64,000 bases of DNA. Origin: Erysipelothrix anatis (lineage in GTDB: Bacteria; Bacillota_I; Bacilli_A; Erysipelotrichales; Erysipelotrichaceae). The notes beneath the pieces are model-generated. The model did no database searches. It saw only the letters and a program-made list of their open reading frames with translations, and was not told where the DNA came from. The stretch covers positions 62,001 to 126,000 of the forward strand of contig NZ_WTSX01000004.1 of NCBI RefSeq assembly GCF_009828745.1, read 5' to 3'. Numbering within the stretch: the stretch's first letter is position 1; each line of letters begins with the position of its first letter. This document shows, piece by piece, positions 55,255 through 63,591 of the stretch. Both the position numbers and the translations under genes were made by a program.

Positions 55255-57021
55255 CTTTGTTTTAATATATGCTTGCATTTGTTGTTCCATGATATCCATG
55301 GAAGCAGCACCACTATCAAGCAACACTTTGTGGAATTCAACTTCGGAATACTGTGAACCTAAGGCATCTTTCGTTGTCTTCTTAAGATCTCTAATATAAA
55401 GATTGCTTAAATAATATGTTGGGTAAACTGCAGGTGTTTGGATTATTTGGTAATAGAATGACTCTAACCCTGCTTCATCTAACGTGAAGAAATCAGACAT
55501 GTATGTACCAAATTGTTCCATAGTCCAACCTTCGTAATGAACGCCAATGTCTGCTCGAATATGTATTGTTTCAATTAGTGTCATGTAGGCATTGTAAAAC
55601 TCTTCGAATTTTTCATCATGTACATATTTTACTGCGAGTTTTTCAGCATAATTAGCCCAACCCTCAGCGCTATTTGATGGCGAAATTAGTGATCGAATTG
55701 GATGCATGTCTTTCAATGTCTTGAAGTAACTGAATTGATACATGTGTCCTGGAATCCCTTCATGAGCATATGTTGTGTAGAGACTGTTATCAAACTCTCC
55801 GTTAATATAGATAACCTGTGCCTCTTCTCCAGTGTAGTCAACTGGTGGTGAGAAGTAAAACGCAGGGGCTGACGATTCAGAAATCGAAGGATGCACCTTA
55901 CGCAGTTCATAGAATGGCATTGGGATCATAGGGAAATCTTCCCCAAACGATGCATGAATATCTTCTAAAAGGGCTTCACCATTTTCATAATTTCCAAACG
56001 ATTCAGCCATCATGAGTTCCATATAACGATCACGTTCTTCAGTTGTATACTCATTTGATAAATATAAGGTTTCAACAGCTGCTTGTTGCGATTTTTCGGT
56101 AAAACGTAAAATTTCTTTAACGGTCGATCGTTTTCCAGTCTCTTGTTGTAGGAGTTCTTCGTAGAATGCCTTACCATTGGGACGCGTGCTCATTCCCGCT
56201 AAAGTTGTATCTGTAACTTGGATGGCCCCTAGTTCCGTTGCCATCATTTGGTAACTTTCATAAAGTTGCTTGGAAATTAAAGCCTGACTTCTTGCCTTTG
56301 CAGTTTCTTTTTGCGACGCATCTAAGAATGTAGCACCATCAATTTTCTCATTCATATATGCAATTAAGTAGTAGTCTGGTTGTGCAATTTGCTGAGCCGT
56401 CACATCACTTACTCGAGCCATTTCAGTTAATTCATACTGAGTAAATCCTGTTGAACGTGTTTGTCGGTCTCTTTCCAACTGAATAAATTTTGAAATCGTT
56501 TCTGGCAACGATTCCAACAATGTAAAGTATCCTTTTAAATCTTGTTCTGTTCTAAATTCGTAAATTTCAAGATATGCCGGGAATGAACCCATCAAGTTAC
56601 GACTGTAGCCAAGGACAGACGATCCGACACTGAAATCGTAATAGTCTTGTAACGCAACAATATCTTCAAGATGTTGAACAATTACTTTTTTATCAAGTTG
56701 TTGCTGTGGTGATAGCGTTGCATCATCAAAGCCCTTCACTTCGTCCAATACGTCTTTGGATGTTTTTGCTGCTTCCTTATAGTCTTCTTCACTTACAAAA
56801 TCCATTTTGTAATCTTTACTTTCGATGCCGTATGTTGCTGGATTTTCAAACATTAGATTGATTGAAAAGTCCTCTGGATCTATAAACTCCGGCAAGAGTT
56901 CATCTAGGTATGTTGTGAATTCTGCATTGGGCGTATCCGTACCGTCAACATTCTTAGGTTTTGTCGTACAGCCCGTTAAAACTAAGAGTGCAATTAATGC
57001 ACTGATCAATATTTTTTTCAT
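55246..57021 (-). CDS. DUF885-family lipoprotein, zinc-peptidase-like
   Basis: 591 residues from the ATG at 57021 (GGGAGGGAC before it): lipobox LVLTGC with Cys18, a long helical body and the zinc motif HEGIPGHMYQFSYF with a later Glu in SNSAEGWANYAEKLA. DUF885 proteins are M32-like metallopeptidase relatives; the exported location suggests peptide or cell-wall peptide cleavage. Transcribed alone. Confidence 0.85.
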   Translation of the reverse strand: MKKILISALIALLVLTGCTTKPKNVDGTDTPNAEFTTYLDELLPEFIDPEDFSINLMFENPATYGIESKDYKMDFVSEEDYKEAAKTSKDVLDEVKGFDDATLSPQQQLDKKVIVQHLEDIVALQDYYDFSVGSSVLGYSRNLMGSFPAYLEIYEFRTEQDLKGYFTLLESLPETISKFIQLERDRQTRSTGFTQYELTEMARVSDVTAQQIAQPDYYLIAYMNEKIDGATFLDASQKETAKARSQALISKQLYESYQMMATELGAIQVTDTTLAGMSTRPNGKAFYEELLQQETGKRSTVKEILRFTEKSQQAAVETLYLSNEYTTEERDRYMELMMAESFGNYENGEALLEDIHASFGEDFPMIPMPFYELRKVHPSISESSAPAFYFSPPVDYTGEEAQVIYINGEFDNSLYTTYAHEGIPGHMYQFSYFKTLKDMHPIRSLISPSNSAEGWANYAEKLAVKYVHDEKFEEFYNAYMTLIETIHIRADIGVHYEGWTMEQFGTYMSDFFTLDEAGLESFYYQIIQTPAVYPTYYLSNLYIRDLKKTTKDALGSQYSEVEFHKVLLDSGAASMDIMEQQMQAYIKTKKK

Positions 57022-57126
57022 AGTCCCTCCCACTATTTTCTAATACTATCCTACCATGTTTGGACCAGCCTTGAGAAGTTTTCCACAGTTTTTATTTCGT
57101 CGCGGACATTTTTAAATTATTTGTAT

Positions 57127-57154
57127 GGAAAGTGCTTTCCGACTTCGCTATAAT
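57127..57154 (+). promoter_or_regulatory. Promoter with a cre-like palindrome
   Basis: GGAAAGTGCTTTCC (57127-57140) matches 11 of 14 positions of the CcpA operator TGAAAGCGCTTTCA and lies eight bases upstream of a TATAAT (57149-57154). A CcpA role is possible but unproven. Confidence 0.45.
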
Positions 57155-57177
57155 GTCCTTAATAGGAGGGGCTTATT

Positions 57178-57459
57178 ATGGAATTTTTCCAAGTGAATTT
57201 GATTATGCTTGTTGTCGCAATTTTATTCTTTGTGGGGGCGTATTACTTAGATGCGAAAACAAAATTTATCGAAAAAGTATTTAAAACAACACCCAAGCAG
57301 TTTTATATTATTACAGGAGTTCTTGCACTTGTAATCTTGATTATGAACTATATTGCAATTAGCGTATTTGGTTCATGGCAATCATTGATTATCACATCTG
57401 CTGCGATTGCGATTGCAATCTTAATTGTTATTAAACTTTACCAATCACGCAAAGCATAA
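57178..57459 (+). CDS. Small three-helix membrane protein
   Basis: 93 residues with three hydrophobic segments (about 6-24, 42-62 and 66-86) and a short basic loop (KTKFIEKVFKTTPKQ). GGAGGGG lies seven bases before the ATG. I do not recognise the family. It is monocistronic between a cre-like promoter and a strong terminator. Confidence 0.75.
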   Translation: MEFFQVNLIMLVVAILFFVGAYYLDAKTKFIEKVFKTTPKQFYIITGVLALVILIMNYIAISVFGSWQSLIITSAAIAIAILIVIKLYQSRKA

Positions 57460-57491
57460 AAAATGTTGGATTTAATCTCCAACATTTTTTT
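57458..57491. terminator. Bidirectional terminator before the VanZ gene end
   Basis: AAAAATGTTGGA-TTTAATC-TCCAACATTTTT, a 12-base perfect stem between convergent genes. Confidence 0.85.
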
Positions 57492-58059
57492 ATTTTTCTT
57501 TGGTCAACTTTCGGCTACGCACCACAAGAATCCATAGACCATAACCTATTAGTCCACCAAGCGTATTCATGATGAGATCATCAACATCGAAGATGCGAAC
57601 ATTAAAGCCATAATACATTCCCGCTAATTGAAGTAGCTCAATCGTTAACGTAAATGCGATGACAAATCCCATCGTTTTTATGAAAGGTTTATTTTGATCT
57701 TTAAGATAACGTCCCATGAGAAAGCCAATGGGCACAAAAATAGCAACGTTCAAAAAATTTTCGAGAAGGTATCGTGGTTGAAAATCAACCCACAAGTTCC
57801 AATACAAATTGTTCAAAGGCTTCACATTGTAGCGGAAACGATGCGCTTCAAGTACATGGAGTTGTGCTTCTTTACCCCATGGAAATGGAAACTGCGTAAC
57901 ATCAAACACAAGTAAGACATAAAGCAGTAGTATCGAACCAGTTATTTTTTGAGACGTATTTTTGCGACGTAAAATCGTAAAATACACGATAAGGTAAAGT
58001 GGTATATAGATGAGGATTCCGGTTGGAATCCAACCTGGACCACTGTGTCGTCCAAACAT
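57490..58059 (-). CDS. VanZ-family membrane protein
   Basis: 189 residues with five hydrophobic segments and the VanZ-like features VKPLNNLYWNLW, ENFLNVAIFVPIGFLMG, TIELLQLAG and the C-terminal DVDDLIMNTLGGLIGYG. The family is named after a teicoplanin-resistance accessory protein, but most members have no proven link to resistance; no vanHAX-type genes are nearby. AGGAG lies seven bases before the ATG. Confidence 0.88.
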   Translation of the reverse strand: MFGRHSGPGWIPTGILIYIPLYLIVYFTILRRKNTSQKITGSILLLYVLLVFDVTQFPFPWGKEAQLHVLEAHRFRYNVKPLNNLYWNLWVDFQPRYLLENFLNVAIFVPIGFLMGRYLKDQNKPFIKTMGFVIAFTLTIELLQLAGMYYGFNVRIFDVDDLIMNTLGGLIGYGLWILVVRSRKLTKEK

Positions 58060-58129
58060 AATGCTCTCCTTTTTTCAGTGTTAAAACTATACCATAACCC
58101 AATGCAGTCCTTGCGAAAAGTTCGTGAAA

Positions 58130-59308
58130 CTATGCTTCGATGTTTAATGCATATTTACCTGCGGTAAATCCTGTAGCAAAGGCAGACGTAATATTGAATC
58201 CACCAGTGAACGCATTATAATCTAGCAACTCACCAATACATGAGATATGCGGATCTAGTTTTGATTTTAGTGTTTTTGGATTGATTTCTTTTAATGATAT
58301 GCCGCCGTTTGTTACGAATGCATGAGAGAAACCTCGAGTTTCGTACGTAGTCATTGGGAAACGTTTAAGATAGTCAATTATCATATTTTTGTTACTTGCT
58401 TGCTCTTTGATAAACGCTAACAGTCGTTTGGGTACGCCCGATTCAAGCGCATACGCTTCAATATCTTCTGCTTGCATTAGTGTATCGATACTCACATCTT
58501 TCAAAAAATCAATCGTCAGCCGTACAGGTGTCTCTTTTTCAAGGACTTGCTGTACATAAAAACTTCCCCGAAGGGCTGCTGGCCCTGATAAACCAAAATG
58601 TGTAAAGAGTAAATCATGAGTAATTGCTTTCTTAATCTTTTTGCCTTGATGAACGTTTAAAACAACATCATGAAAGGATAAGCCTTGAAGTGCTTTTTCT
58701 TGGATGAAGACATCATTTGAAACGAGCGGTACCTCTGCCGGCAACAATTCTGTAATCGTATGACCAAATGAGGATGCAAGGACATAGCCATTTCCATCTG
58801 AACCTGTACCAGATAAAGAACGACTTCCCGTTGCTAAGATGAGAGCATCATAGGGGACATCTTTACCATTCACAGTTACAATACGTGCATGAGAGTCAAG
58901 GCTTTCTACATAACTGTGCAGTCGAATATCTACCCCCAATGCTTCTAATCGTGATTGTAAAGCATCAACGATTGAGTGTGATTTGTTCGATGCAGGAAAC
59001 ATCCGTTCGTGATCTTCCTTTTTTAATGGGCACCCGTTCGCTTCAAAAAAAGCTTGAATGTCTTGGGGATTAAAGTTGGTGAGTGCACTATTTAAGAATT
59101 TTCCATTTTTCGGGACATATTTTATTACTTCTTGAATATCGACATCTGCCGTAACGTTGCATCGGCCGCCGCCTGTCAACCGTAATTTTTTTCCCAAACG
59201 TTCATTACGCTCAAGTAAAATTACATTTGCTTCTGGCCAATGTTCTTTAGATGATATTGCTGCCATCATTCCTGATGGACCGCCTCCAATTACAATAATT
59301 TGTTTCAT
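58130..59308 (-). CDS. HI0933/YhiN-family FAD-dependent oxidoreductase
   Basis: 392 residues from the ATG at 59308 (AAGGAGAAC upstream): GGGPSGMMAAISS at the N-terminus, KKLRLTGGGRCNVT, ATGSRSLSGTGSDGNGY and the C-terminal SCIGELLDYNAFTGGFNI. The family has no firmly established reaction in most bacteria; some members are BaiN-like reductases. The longer in-frame start is rejected because it overlaps the promoter region. Confidence 0.88.
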   Translation of the reverse strand: MKQIIVIGGGPSGMMAAISSKEHWPEANVILLERNERLGKKLRLTGGGRCNVTADVDIQEVIKYVPKNGKFLNSALTNFNPQDIQAFFEANGCPLKKEDHERMFPASNKSHSIVDALQSRLEALGVDIRLHSYVESLDSHARIVTVNGKDVPYDALILATGSRSLSGTGSDGNGYVLASSFGHTITELLPAEVPLVSNDVFIQEKALQGLSFHDVVLNVHQGKKIKKAITHDLLFTHFGLSGPAALRGSFYVQQVLEKETPVRLTIDFLKDVSIDTLMQAEDIEAYALESGVPKRLLAFIKEQASNKNMIIDYLKRFPMTTYETRGFSHAFVTNGGISLKEINPKTLKSKLDPHISCIGELLDYNAFTGGFNITSAFATGFTAGKYALNIEA

Positions 59309-59364
59309 ACAAGTTCTCCTTATTGTGGCTATTATAGCAAACTTCGTTTTGAAGAGTAAATGTG

Positions 59365-59393
59365 TTGACAACTTTCGATACATTCTATATGAT
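59365..59393 (+). promoter_or_regulatory. Promoter of the cysteine-leader/transporter transcript
   Basis: TTGACA (59365-59370) and TATGAT (59388-59393) with a 17-base spacer. Transcription would begin about 50 bases before the leader ORF. Confidence 0.75.
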
Positions 59394-59452
59394 TACATCG
59401 AAACATGTATCACATATATGTTTAATATGTTTTACGCATAAAGGGGATCAAA

Positions 59453-59509
59453 ATGGAAATTCTATGCTGCTGTACATTTTCAAACTATAACGGGAACACG
59501 AAAGTGTAA
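59453..59509 (+). CDS. Leader peptide with three consecutive cysteine codons
   Basis: An 18-codon ORF reading MEILCCCTFSNYNGNTKV, with TGC TGC TGT at 59465-59473 and TAA at 59507-59509. AAGGGGATCAAA precedes the ATG, giving a usable RBS (AAGGGG, 6-8 bases spacing). It lies between a good promoter and an intrinsic terminator upstream of a TcyP-like symporter gene. By analogy with trp and his leaders, stalling at the Cys codons when charged tRNA-Cys is scarce would favour read-through. The ORF is far below the size normally annotated. Whether it is translated is not shown by the sequence. Confidence 0.75.
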   Translation: MEILCCCTFSNYNGNTKV

Positions 59510-59530
59510 TTTTTTGCATGGCACATTTAA

Positions 59531-59550
59531 TCTCTTGCACAGATAAGAGA
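59531..59550 (+). promoter_or_regulatory. Leader hairpin between the Cys leader ORF and the terminator
   Basis: TCTCTT-GCACAGAT-AAGAGA, a six-base stem in the untranslated part. AUCUC in its left arm (59530-59534) can also pair with GAGAU (59557-59561) in the terminator's left arm, so it may switch between two structures. This needs folding calculations. Confidence 0.45.
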
Positions 59551-59556
59551 ATTCTT

Positions 59557-59582
59557 GAGATGTCATACGACATCTTTTTTTA
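59557..59582 (+). terminator. Attenuator terminator before the TcyP-like gene
   Basis: AGATGTC-ATAC-GACATCT followed by seven T residues, ending a few bases before the AAGGAGGAG of the transporter gene. Being inside the leader, it must be bypassed to transcribe the transporter gene, as in an attenuator. Confidence 0.8.
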
Positions 59583-59603
59583 TAAGGAGGAGAGAATTTT
59601 ATT

Positions 59604-60902
59604 ATGTCTACATACTTACCATGGATTGCATTCGCGACGACGCTCGTGGTGTTTGCATTTCTTCAACATTTGCGTAAGAAACGTGTGAATTTCGGGCTTC
59701 GCACGATTATTGCGATGGGCTTTGGATTGGTGATTGGATTTGTATTTCAAGGGAATACACAATACGTCACACCCTTTGGAACAATCTTTACACAATTAAT
59801 TTATGCAATTGTGGCGCCATTACTATTCTTCAGCATTATTTCAAGTATCGCGTCACTTAACAGTATTACCCGTCTTAAAACACTCGGTTTCCGATCAGTA
59901 TTTTGGTTACTGCTTAATACATTGATTGCAAGTACAATTACATTAATTGTTGCTACGAGCCTCAAACTTGGTTCTGGGTTTACCATTTCATTGCCAACAG
60001 ATTATGTTGCCCGTGAAGTTCCAACCTTTATAGATACAATTGTTGGATTTTTCCCAAGTAACTTGGTCAATCATGTTGCAAAGAATCAAATCATTCCGAT
60101 TATTATTTTCTCGGTAATGGTCGGTGTGGCTTTGGTCAAATTTAATACCAAAGATCATGAGGGCGCAAGTCCAATGATTCAATTCTTTGAATCTGCTAAC
60201 AAACTTACATATCGCGTTGTTAAATCAATTATCGCACTAACACCATTCGCTGTTGTTGCTTATATTGCGAACGTTCCCACACGTGATGGTGGAAAAGACC
60301 TTGCATCATTTGCAATGATTATTGTGATTGCCTATGCGATTAGTTTCTTCCAAGCCTTTGTTGTTCACGGTACATTAATTAGTGTATTCGCAAAAATGAA
60401 TCCAATTCGTTTCTTTAAAGCAATTTGGCCTGCTCAAGTGGTTGCCTTTACATCACAAAGCAGTATTGGAACGGTTCCAGTCGTCATCGAACAAGTCACA
60501 ACGAAACTTGGTGTCAAAGATGATATCGCAGGATTTGTTGCCGGACTGGGAGCCAATGTCGGTATGCCAGCATGTACTGGAATGTGGCCAGTTTTACTCG
60601 CCGTATTTAGTATTAACGCCTTAGGCATTCCATTCACTACACAACAATACTTATTATTAATTGTTTATACAGTTGTTGTTGGTTTGGGAACAGCCGGAGT
60701 TCCTGGAACTGCAACAATCGCAGCAACTGCCGTACTAACAGCTGCTGGACTACCTATTGAGATTATCTTTGTCTTGTCACCTATTTCGGCTATTGTCGAT
60801 ATGGCACGTACAATGGCAAACGTTACAGGATCAGCAACAGCAACCGTAATCGTGGCAACACGAGAAGGCGCAATCGAAGAACCTGTTCAAGCCGCTTCAT
60901 AA
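59604..60902 (+). CDS. Dicarboxylate/amino-acid:cation symporter, TcyP-like (probable cystine importer)
   Basis: 432 residues, eight main membrane helices plus two re-entrant hairpins. AFTSQSSIGTVPVVIE is like the TTQSSxGTLP hairpin of TcyP cystine transporters. GLGTAGVPGTATIAATAVLT is the second hairpin. AAGGAGGAG lies before the ATG at 59604. The Cys-codon leader ahead of it supports cystine or cysteine-related uptake; glutamate or other substrates of the DAACS family are not excluded. Confidence 0.85.
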   Translation: MSTYLPWIAFATTLVVFAFLQHLRKKRVNFGLRTIIAMGFGLVIGFVFQGNTQYVTPFGTIFTQLIYAIVAPLLFFSIISSIASLNSITRLKTLGFRSVFWLLLNTLIASTITLIVATSLKLGSGFTISLPTDYVAREVPTFIDTIVGFFPSNLVNHVAKNQIIPIIIFSVMVGVALVKFNTKDHEGASPMIQFFESANKLTYRVVKSIIALTPFAVVAYIANVPTRDGGKDLASFAMIIVIAYAISFFQAFVVHGTLISVFAKMNPIRFFKAIWPAQVVAFTSQSSIGTVPVVIEQVTTKLGVKDDIAGFVAGLGANVGMPACTGMWPVLLAVFSINALGIPFTTQQYLLLIVYTVVVGLGTAGVPGTATIAATAVLTAAGLPIEIIFVLSPISAIVDMARTMANVTGSATATVIVATREGAIEEPVQAAS

Positions 60903-60906
60903 AAAG

Positions 60907-60936
60907 AACCCCAGTTGCAAAGCAACTTGGGGTTTT
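60907..60936. terminator. Bidirectional terminator after the TcyP-like gene
   Basis: AACCCCA-GTTGC and GCAAC-T-TGGGGTT form a long stem with a T-run on each strand, between convergent genes. Confidence 0.85.
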
Positions 60937-61992
60937 TTAATAATTTTGAATCAGTATTTCCGCTTCCGTTACATTTCCAACATAAGGATATGTCTTACGC
61001 ATCCTTTTTAAGGTCGCAAGTGCCTGTGTTCGCGCCGCTTCAGTACCTTTTACTTTTAGATACTGATAGACAATGACTTCAGGTGTATGCTTCATCCCTT
61101 TTAAGATAATTTCCAATTCTCGACTTGCGGTTGGTATCGTATCCGTAGCGAGCATTTGTTGTGTGTGATACTCCAAGTCAATTGCACCTTTGAGTACAGG
61201 TATATACGGAAGATCATCAGTTACCAAATCATCATAATACGCTAACTTTTGAAGTGGCGTTAGACTGCGTGCCGATGCAAACACTGCATTCACATATGCA
61301 TTCATCGTTAAGCCATCTTTCACATCTTGTTTATCAAACAAAGGCACGAATCGTTTGTCAATTGTATTGAGTGTTTCACCTGCAACAAATAGCTCATTTT
61401 GCTTGAGCACGTACCACAATGCCTCGCGCGCTTTGGGATTCGCTTTTATGGCTGCCAAATTGCTACCATCAGATGTACCATTCTTCATTGGAACACTATT
61501 CATAATCGCTAGAAATAGTCCCATAATGATAAATATAGTTGCGACATACTTCACCATTAGACTTGAGAAACTAAGGAAAATAAGTAGGGCGATAAAGCTC
61601 GCAAAACCATTAAAGATAACACCACCCCAGTTATACATTGCATACGGATATGTTTCTGGAAGTCCAGATGGACTCATTAAACACTGACCACCAGTTCCCG
61701 GAATTTGATAGCGTTTGTAGCTGTAAACGCCCTTTGACTTTTGGAGCATATGGCTTCCGACACGATACGACACGAAGTCATAGCCACTGAGCTTACCAAA
61801 CACTAGATGACCCAACTCATGAATGAGAATATGAATCAAGACGCTGATTATCACAGTAATAACGCCAACGCCTAATAAAAGCCAAATTGAAAAATTGGCT
61901 TCAGCGGCAAGATAACCAATCATTAAGCCACCATACAAACCAAGCCCAATAAGTACAAGATATAGTAAAACCATTTTAAGAATTTTCTTCAT
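60937..61992 (-). CDS. M50-like membrane metalloprotease
   Basis: 351 residues: several membrane helices, the zinc motif HELGH (His58, Glu59, His62) in helix 2-3, a second hydrophobic block near 115-165 with NSVPMKNGTSDGSN, the place of the NxxP/DG ligand motif, and a helical cytoplasmic C-terminal domain from about 190. Regulated intramembrane proteolysis or another site-2-protease-like role is possible; the substrate is unknown. AGAGGTGACC precedes the ATG. Confidence 0.8.
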   Translation of the reverse strand: MKKILKMVLLYLVLIGLGLYGGLMIGYLAAEANFSIWLLLGVGVITVIISVLIHILIHELGHLVFGKLSGYDFVSYRVGSHMLQKSKGVYSYKRYQIPGTGGQCLMSPSGLPETYPYAMYNWGGVIFNGFASFIALLIFLSFSSLMVKYVATIFIIMGLFLAIMNSVPMKNGTSDGSNLAAIKANPKAREALWYVLKQNELFVAGETLNTIDKRFVPLFDKQDVKDGLTMNAYVNAVFASARSLTPLQKLAYYDDLVTDDLPYIPVLKGAIDLEYHTQQMLATDTIPTASRELEIILKGMKHTPEVIVYQYLKVKGTEAARTQALATLKRMRKTYPYVGNVTEAEILIQNY

Positions 61993-62031
61993 AGGTCACC
62001 TCTGCAATTATTAAACCACACTTTCATACTA

Positions 62032-62063
62032 AAAGGGTATATTTCCGCGGAAATATACCCTTT
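62032..62063 (-). terminator. Perfect 32-base palindrome after the DUF349 gene
   Basis: AAAGGGTATATTTCC and its complement meet at GC without a formal loop (in practice GCGC or similar opens). It is followed by T residues on the minus strand, 13 bases after the stop codon. Confidence 0.75.
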
Positions 62064-62075
62064 ATGTTTTTAAGA

Positions 62076-63296
62076 TTAGAAGCGGTTAAGTTGGCTGTCT
62101 AACTTATTGTATTCTTGTGTGTACTCGTCGAGTTTTTGATTGTTATCGGCAAGTGTTTGTTTTAATGCAACAACTTCTTCACGAATTGCATCGGAGTCAT
62201 TACTTGCAAGTTGACCTTCAAGACTTGAAAGTTTTGCTTCAATTTTGTCATTGATACTTTCAAGTGCCGAGATACGTGCATCTAGATCTTCGATTTGATT
62301 TTCTGCATCCGCTATTGTTGCTTCACGACGGTTTTGTTCACGGTTTTTGAAGCGATCGTAGAAATCATCTTGAATTGCGCGGAATTCGTTCCACAACTTC
62401 TCTTCAAATTCACGACCACTGTGACCTGCTTGTTTCCACTCTTCAAACATTGCTTCCATTTCGGAACGTTGTGTTGCATCATGGAACGACTGTACCAATG
62501 CTTCTGCACGTGTAATGATAGCTTCTTTGGCTTTGCGAGCTTCACCTTGTGTTTCACGCATTTCGTCAAAGAAGACGCGTTGTTGTTGGTAGAAATACTG
62601 ACGAGCAGTATTGAAACGTTCCCAGAGTTCATCTTCGAATTCACGTCCAGCAAATCCTGCTTGTTTCCAACGTGTCATCAAGTTACGCATATCTGTGGAT
62701 GTTTTCTTCCAGTCTGTTGAATCTTTTAATGCTTCTGCTTCAACGATTAATTGTTCTTTCAATGCACGGGTATCTTTACGATCTTCTGTAAGTTGATCGT
62801 AATGTTTACTGCGCTTATCGAAGAAATGGTCATTGATAGCACGGAATTTCTCCCATAAATCCTGATCAATATCTTGCCCCGCAAATCCAGCTTCTTTCCA
62901 TTCGTTTTGCAACTCCTGTAAATAAGTGGAAGTCTTGTTCCAGTCTGTTGAATCTTTGACCTTATCAGCTTTTTCAATCAGTTCATGTTTGATAGATTGA
63001 GCTTCTTCAAGACGCTCTTGGCGCGTTTCGTAACGATGAATTGCTTGGGTGAAGCGCGTTTCAAGGGCAGCATCAATGCCTTCCTCTGATAGCGAATCCC
63101 ATTCACGCTTAATGAATTCCAGTTTCTCATCGTCACCTGTATTCATAATACTGTAAACTTCGGAAATCAATTGGTTTTGGCGTGACTCTTCTACAGAAGC
63201 AAGACTTTCCCAACCAAAATCATTGCGTGAGTAACTTGGTTGTTTTGTTTCTTCTTCTTTGTCTTCGACCTGAGTCAATTTTTCTTCGTTAATAAT
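62076..63296 (-). CDS. DUF349-repeat coiled-coil protein (probable AUU start)
   Basis: About 406 residues: an acidic N-terminus, then three or four DUF349 repeats of roughly 75 residues (for example WKEAGFAGQDIDQDLWEKFR, WKQAGFAGREFEDELWERFN, WKQAGHSGREFEEKLWNEFR) and a C-terminal coiled coil. Function is unknown; DUF349 proteins are linked to nucleic acids or cell-cycle processes in other phyla, and no link is claimed here. No ATG exists before residue 50. A GTG at 63302 overlaps the AGAGG, whereas ATT at 63294-63296 is spaced five bases from it, so AUU initiation is preferred. Confidence 0.75.
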   Translation of the reverse strand: MINEEKLTQVEDKEEETKQPSYSRNDFGWESLASVEESRQNQLISEVYSIMNTGDDEKLEFIKREWDSLSEEGIDAALETRFTQAIHRYETRQERLEEAQSIKHELIEKADKVKDSTDWNKTSTYLQELQNEWKEAGFAGQDIDQDLWEKFRAINDHFFDKRSKHYDQLTEDRKDTRALKEQLIVEAEALKDSTDWKKTSTDMRNLMTRWKQAGFAGREFEDELWERFNTARQYFYQQQRVFFDEMRETQGEARKAKEAIITRAEALVQSFHDATQRSEMEAMFEEWKQAGHSGREFEEKLWNEFRAIQDDFYDRFKNREQNRREATIADAENQIEDLDARISALESINDKIEAKLSSLEGQLASNDSDAIREEVVALKQTLADNNQKLDEYTQEYNKLDSQLNRF

Positions 63297-63326
63297 AAAC
63301 ACCTCTTTCTCTAATCACTACTTCTT

Positions 63327-63354
63327 ATTTTAGCATAATTCAGCCGATATGTAA
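63327..63354 (-). promoter_or_regulatory. Promoter of the DUF349 gene
   Basis: On the minus strand TTACAT (63349-63354) and TAAAAT (63327-63332) with a 16-base spacer. Confidence 0.5.
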
Positions 63355-63526
63355 TGTTTGATGTATTTTTGGTCAAGTTTTTCTTTGAAAGTCTCTTCAC
63401 ATTCCCTCGTATATGAATTCTATATAATAATGTTAAGGAATATATAGGAACCGTTATTCTTTTAGTATTTGTTTCAGACTTTTTCATAAATTATTTCATA
63501 GAATAACATAATCTTACATAATCCGG

Positions 63527-63555
63527 TTGTAAGAAACCCAAATACTAGATATAAT
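63527..63555 (+). promoter_or_regulatory. Promoter of the DUF969 gene
   Basis: TTGTAA and TATAAT with a 17-base spacer, 36 bases before the start codon. Confidence 0.7.
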
Positions 63556-63591
63556 TAACCAATGATAAATAGAATATAAAGGAGAAAAAGC

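Noticed and set aside
57490-58059. VanZ-like gene as evidence of glycopeptide resistance
   Set aside because: No vanHAX or vanRS genes are present, and VanZ-family proteins are widespread in susceptible Firmicutes.
59384-59603. T-box or S-box riboswitch before the TcyP-like gene
   Set aside because: No T-box sequence (GGNTGGNACCGCG-like) or SAM riboswitch core is present; the region contains a translated leader and terminator instead.
62032-62063. Perfect palindrome as a possible transposon end or recombination site
   Set aside because: Its place just after a stop codon with flanking T residues fits a terminator, and no second copy is seen in the window.
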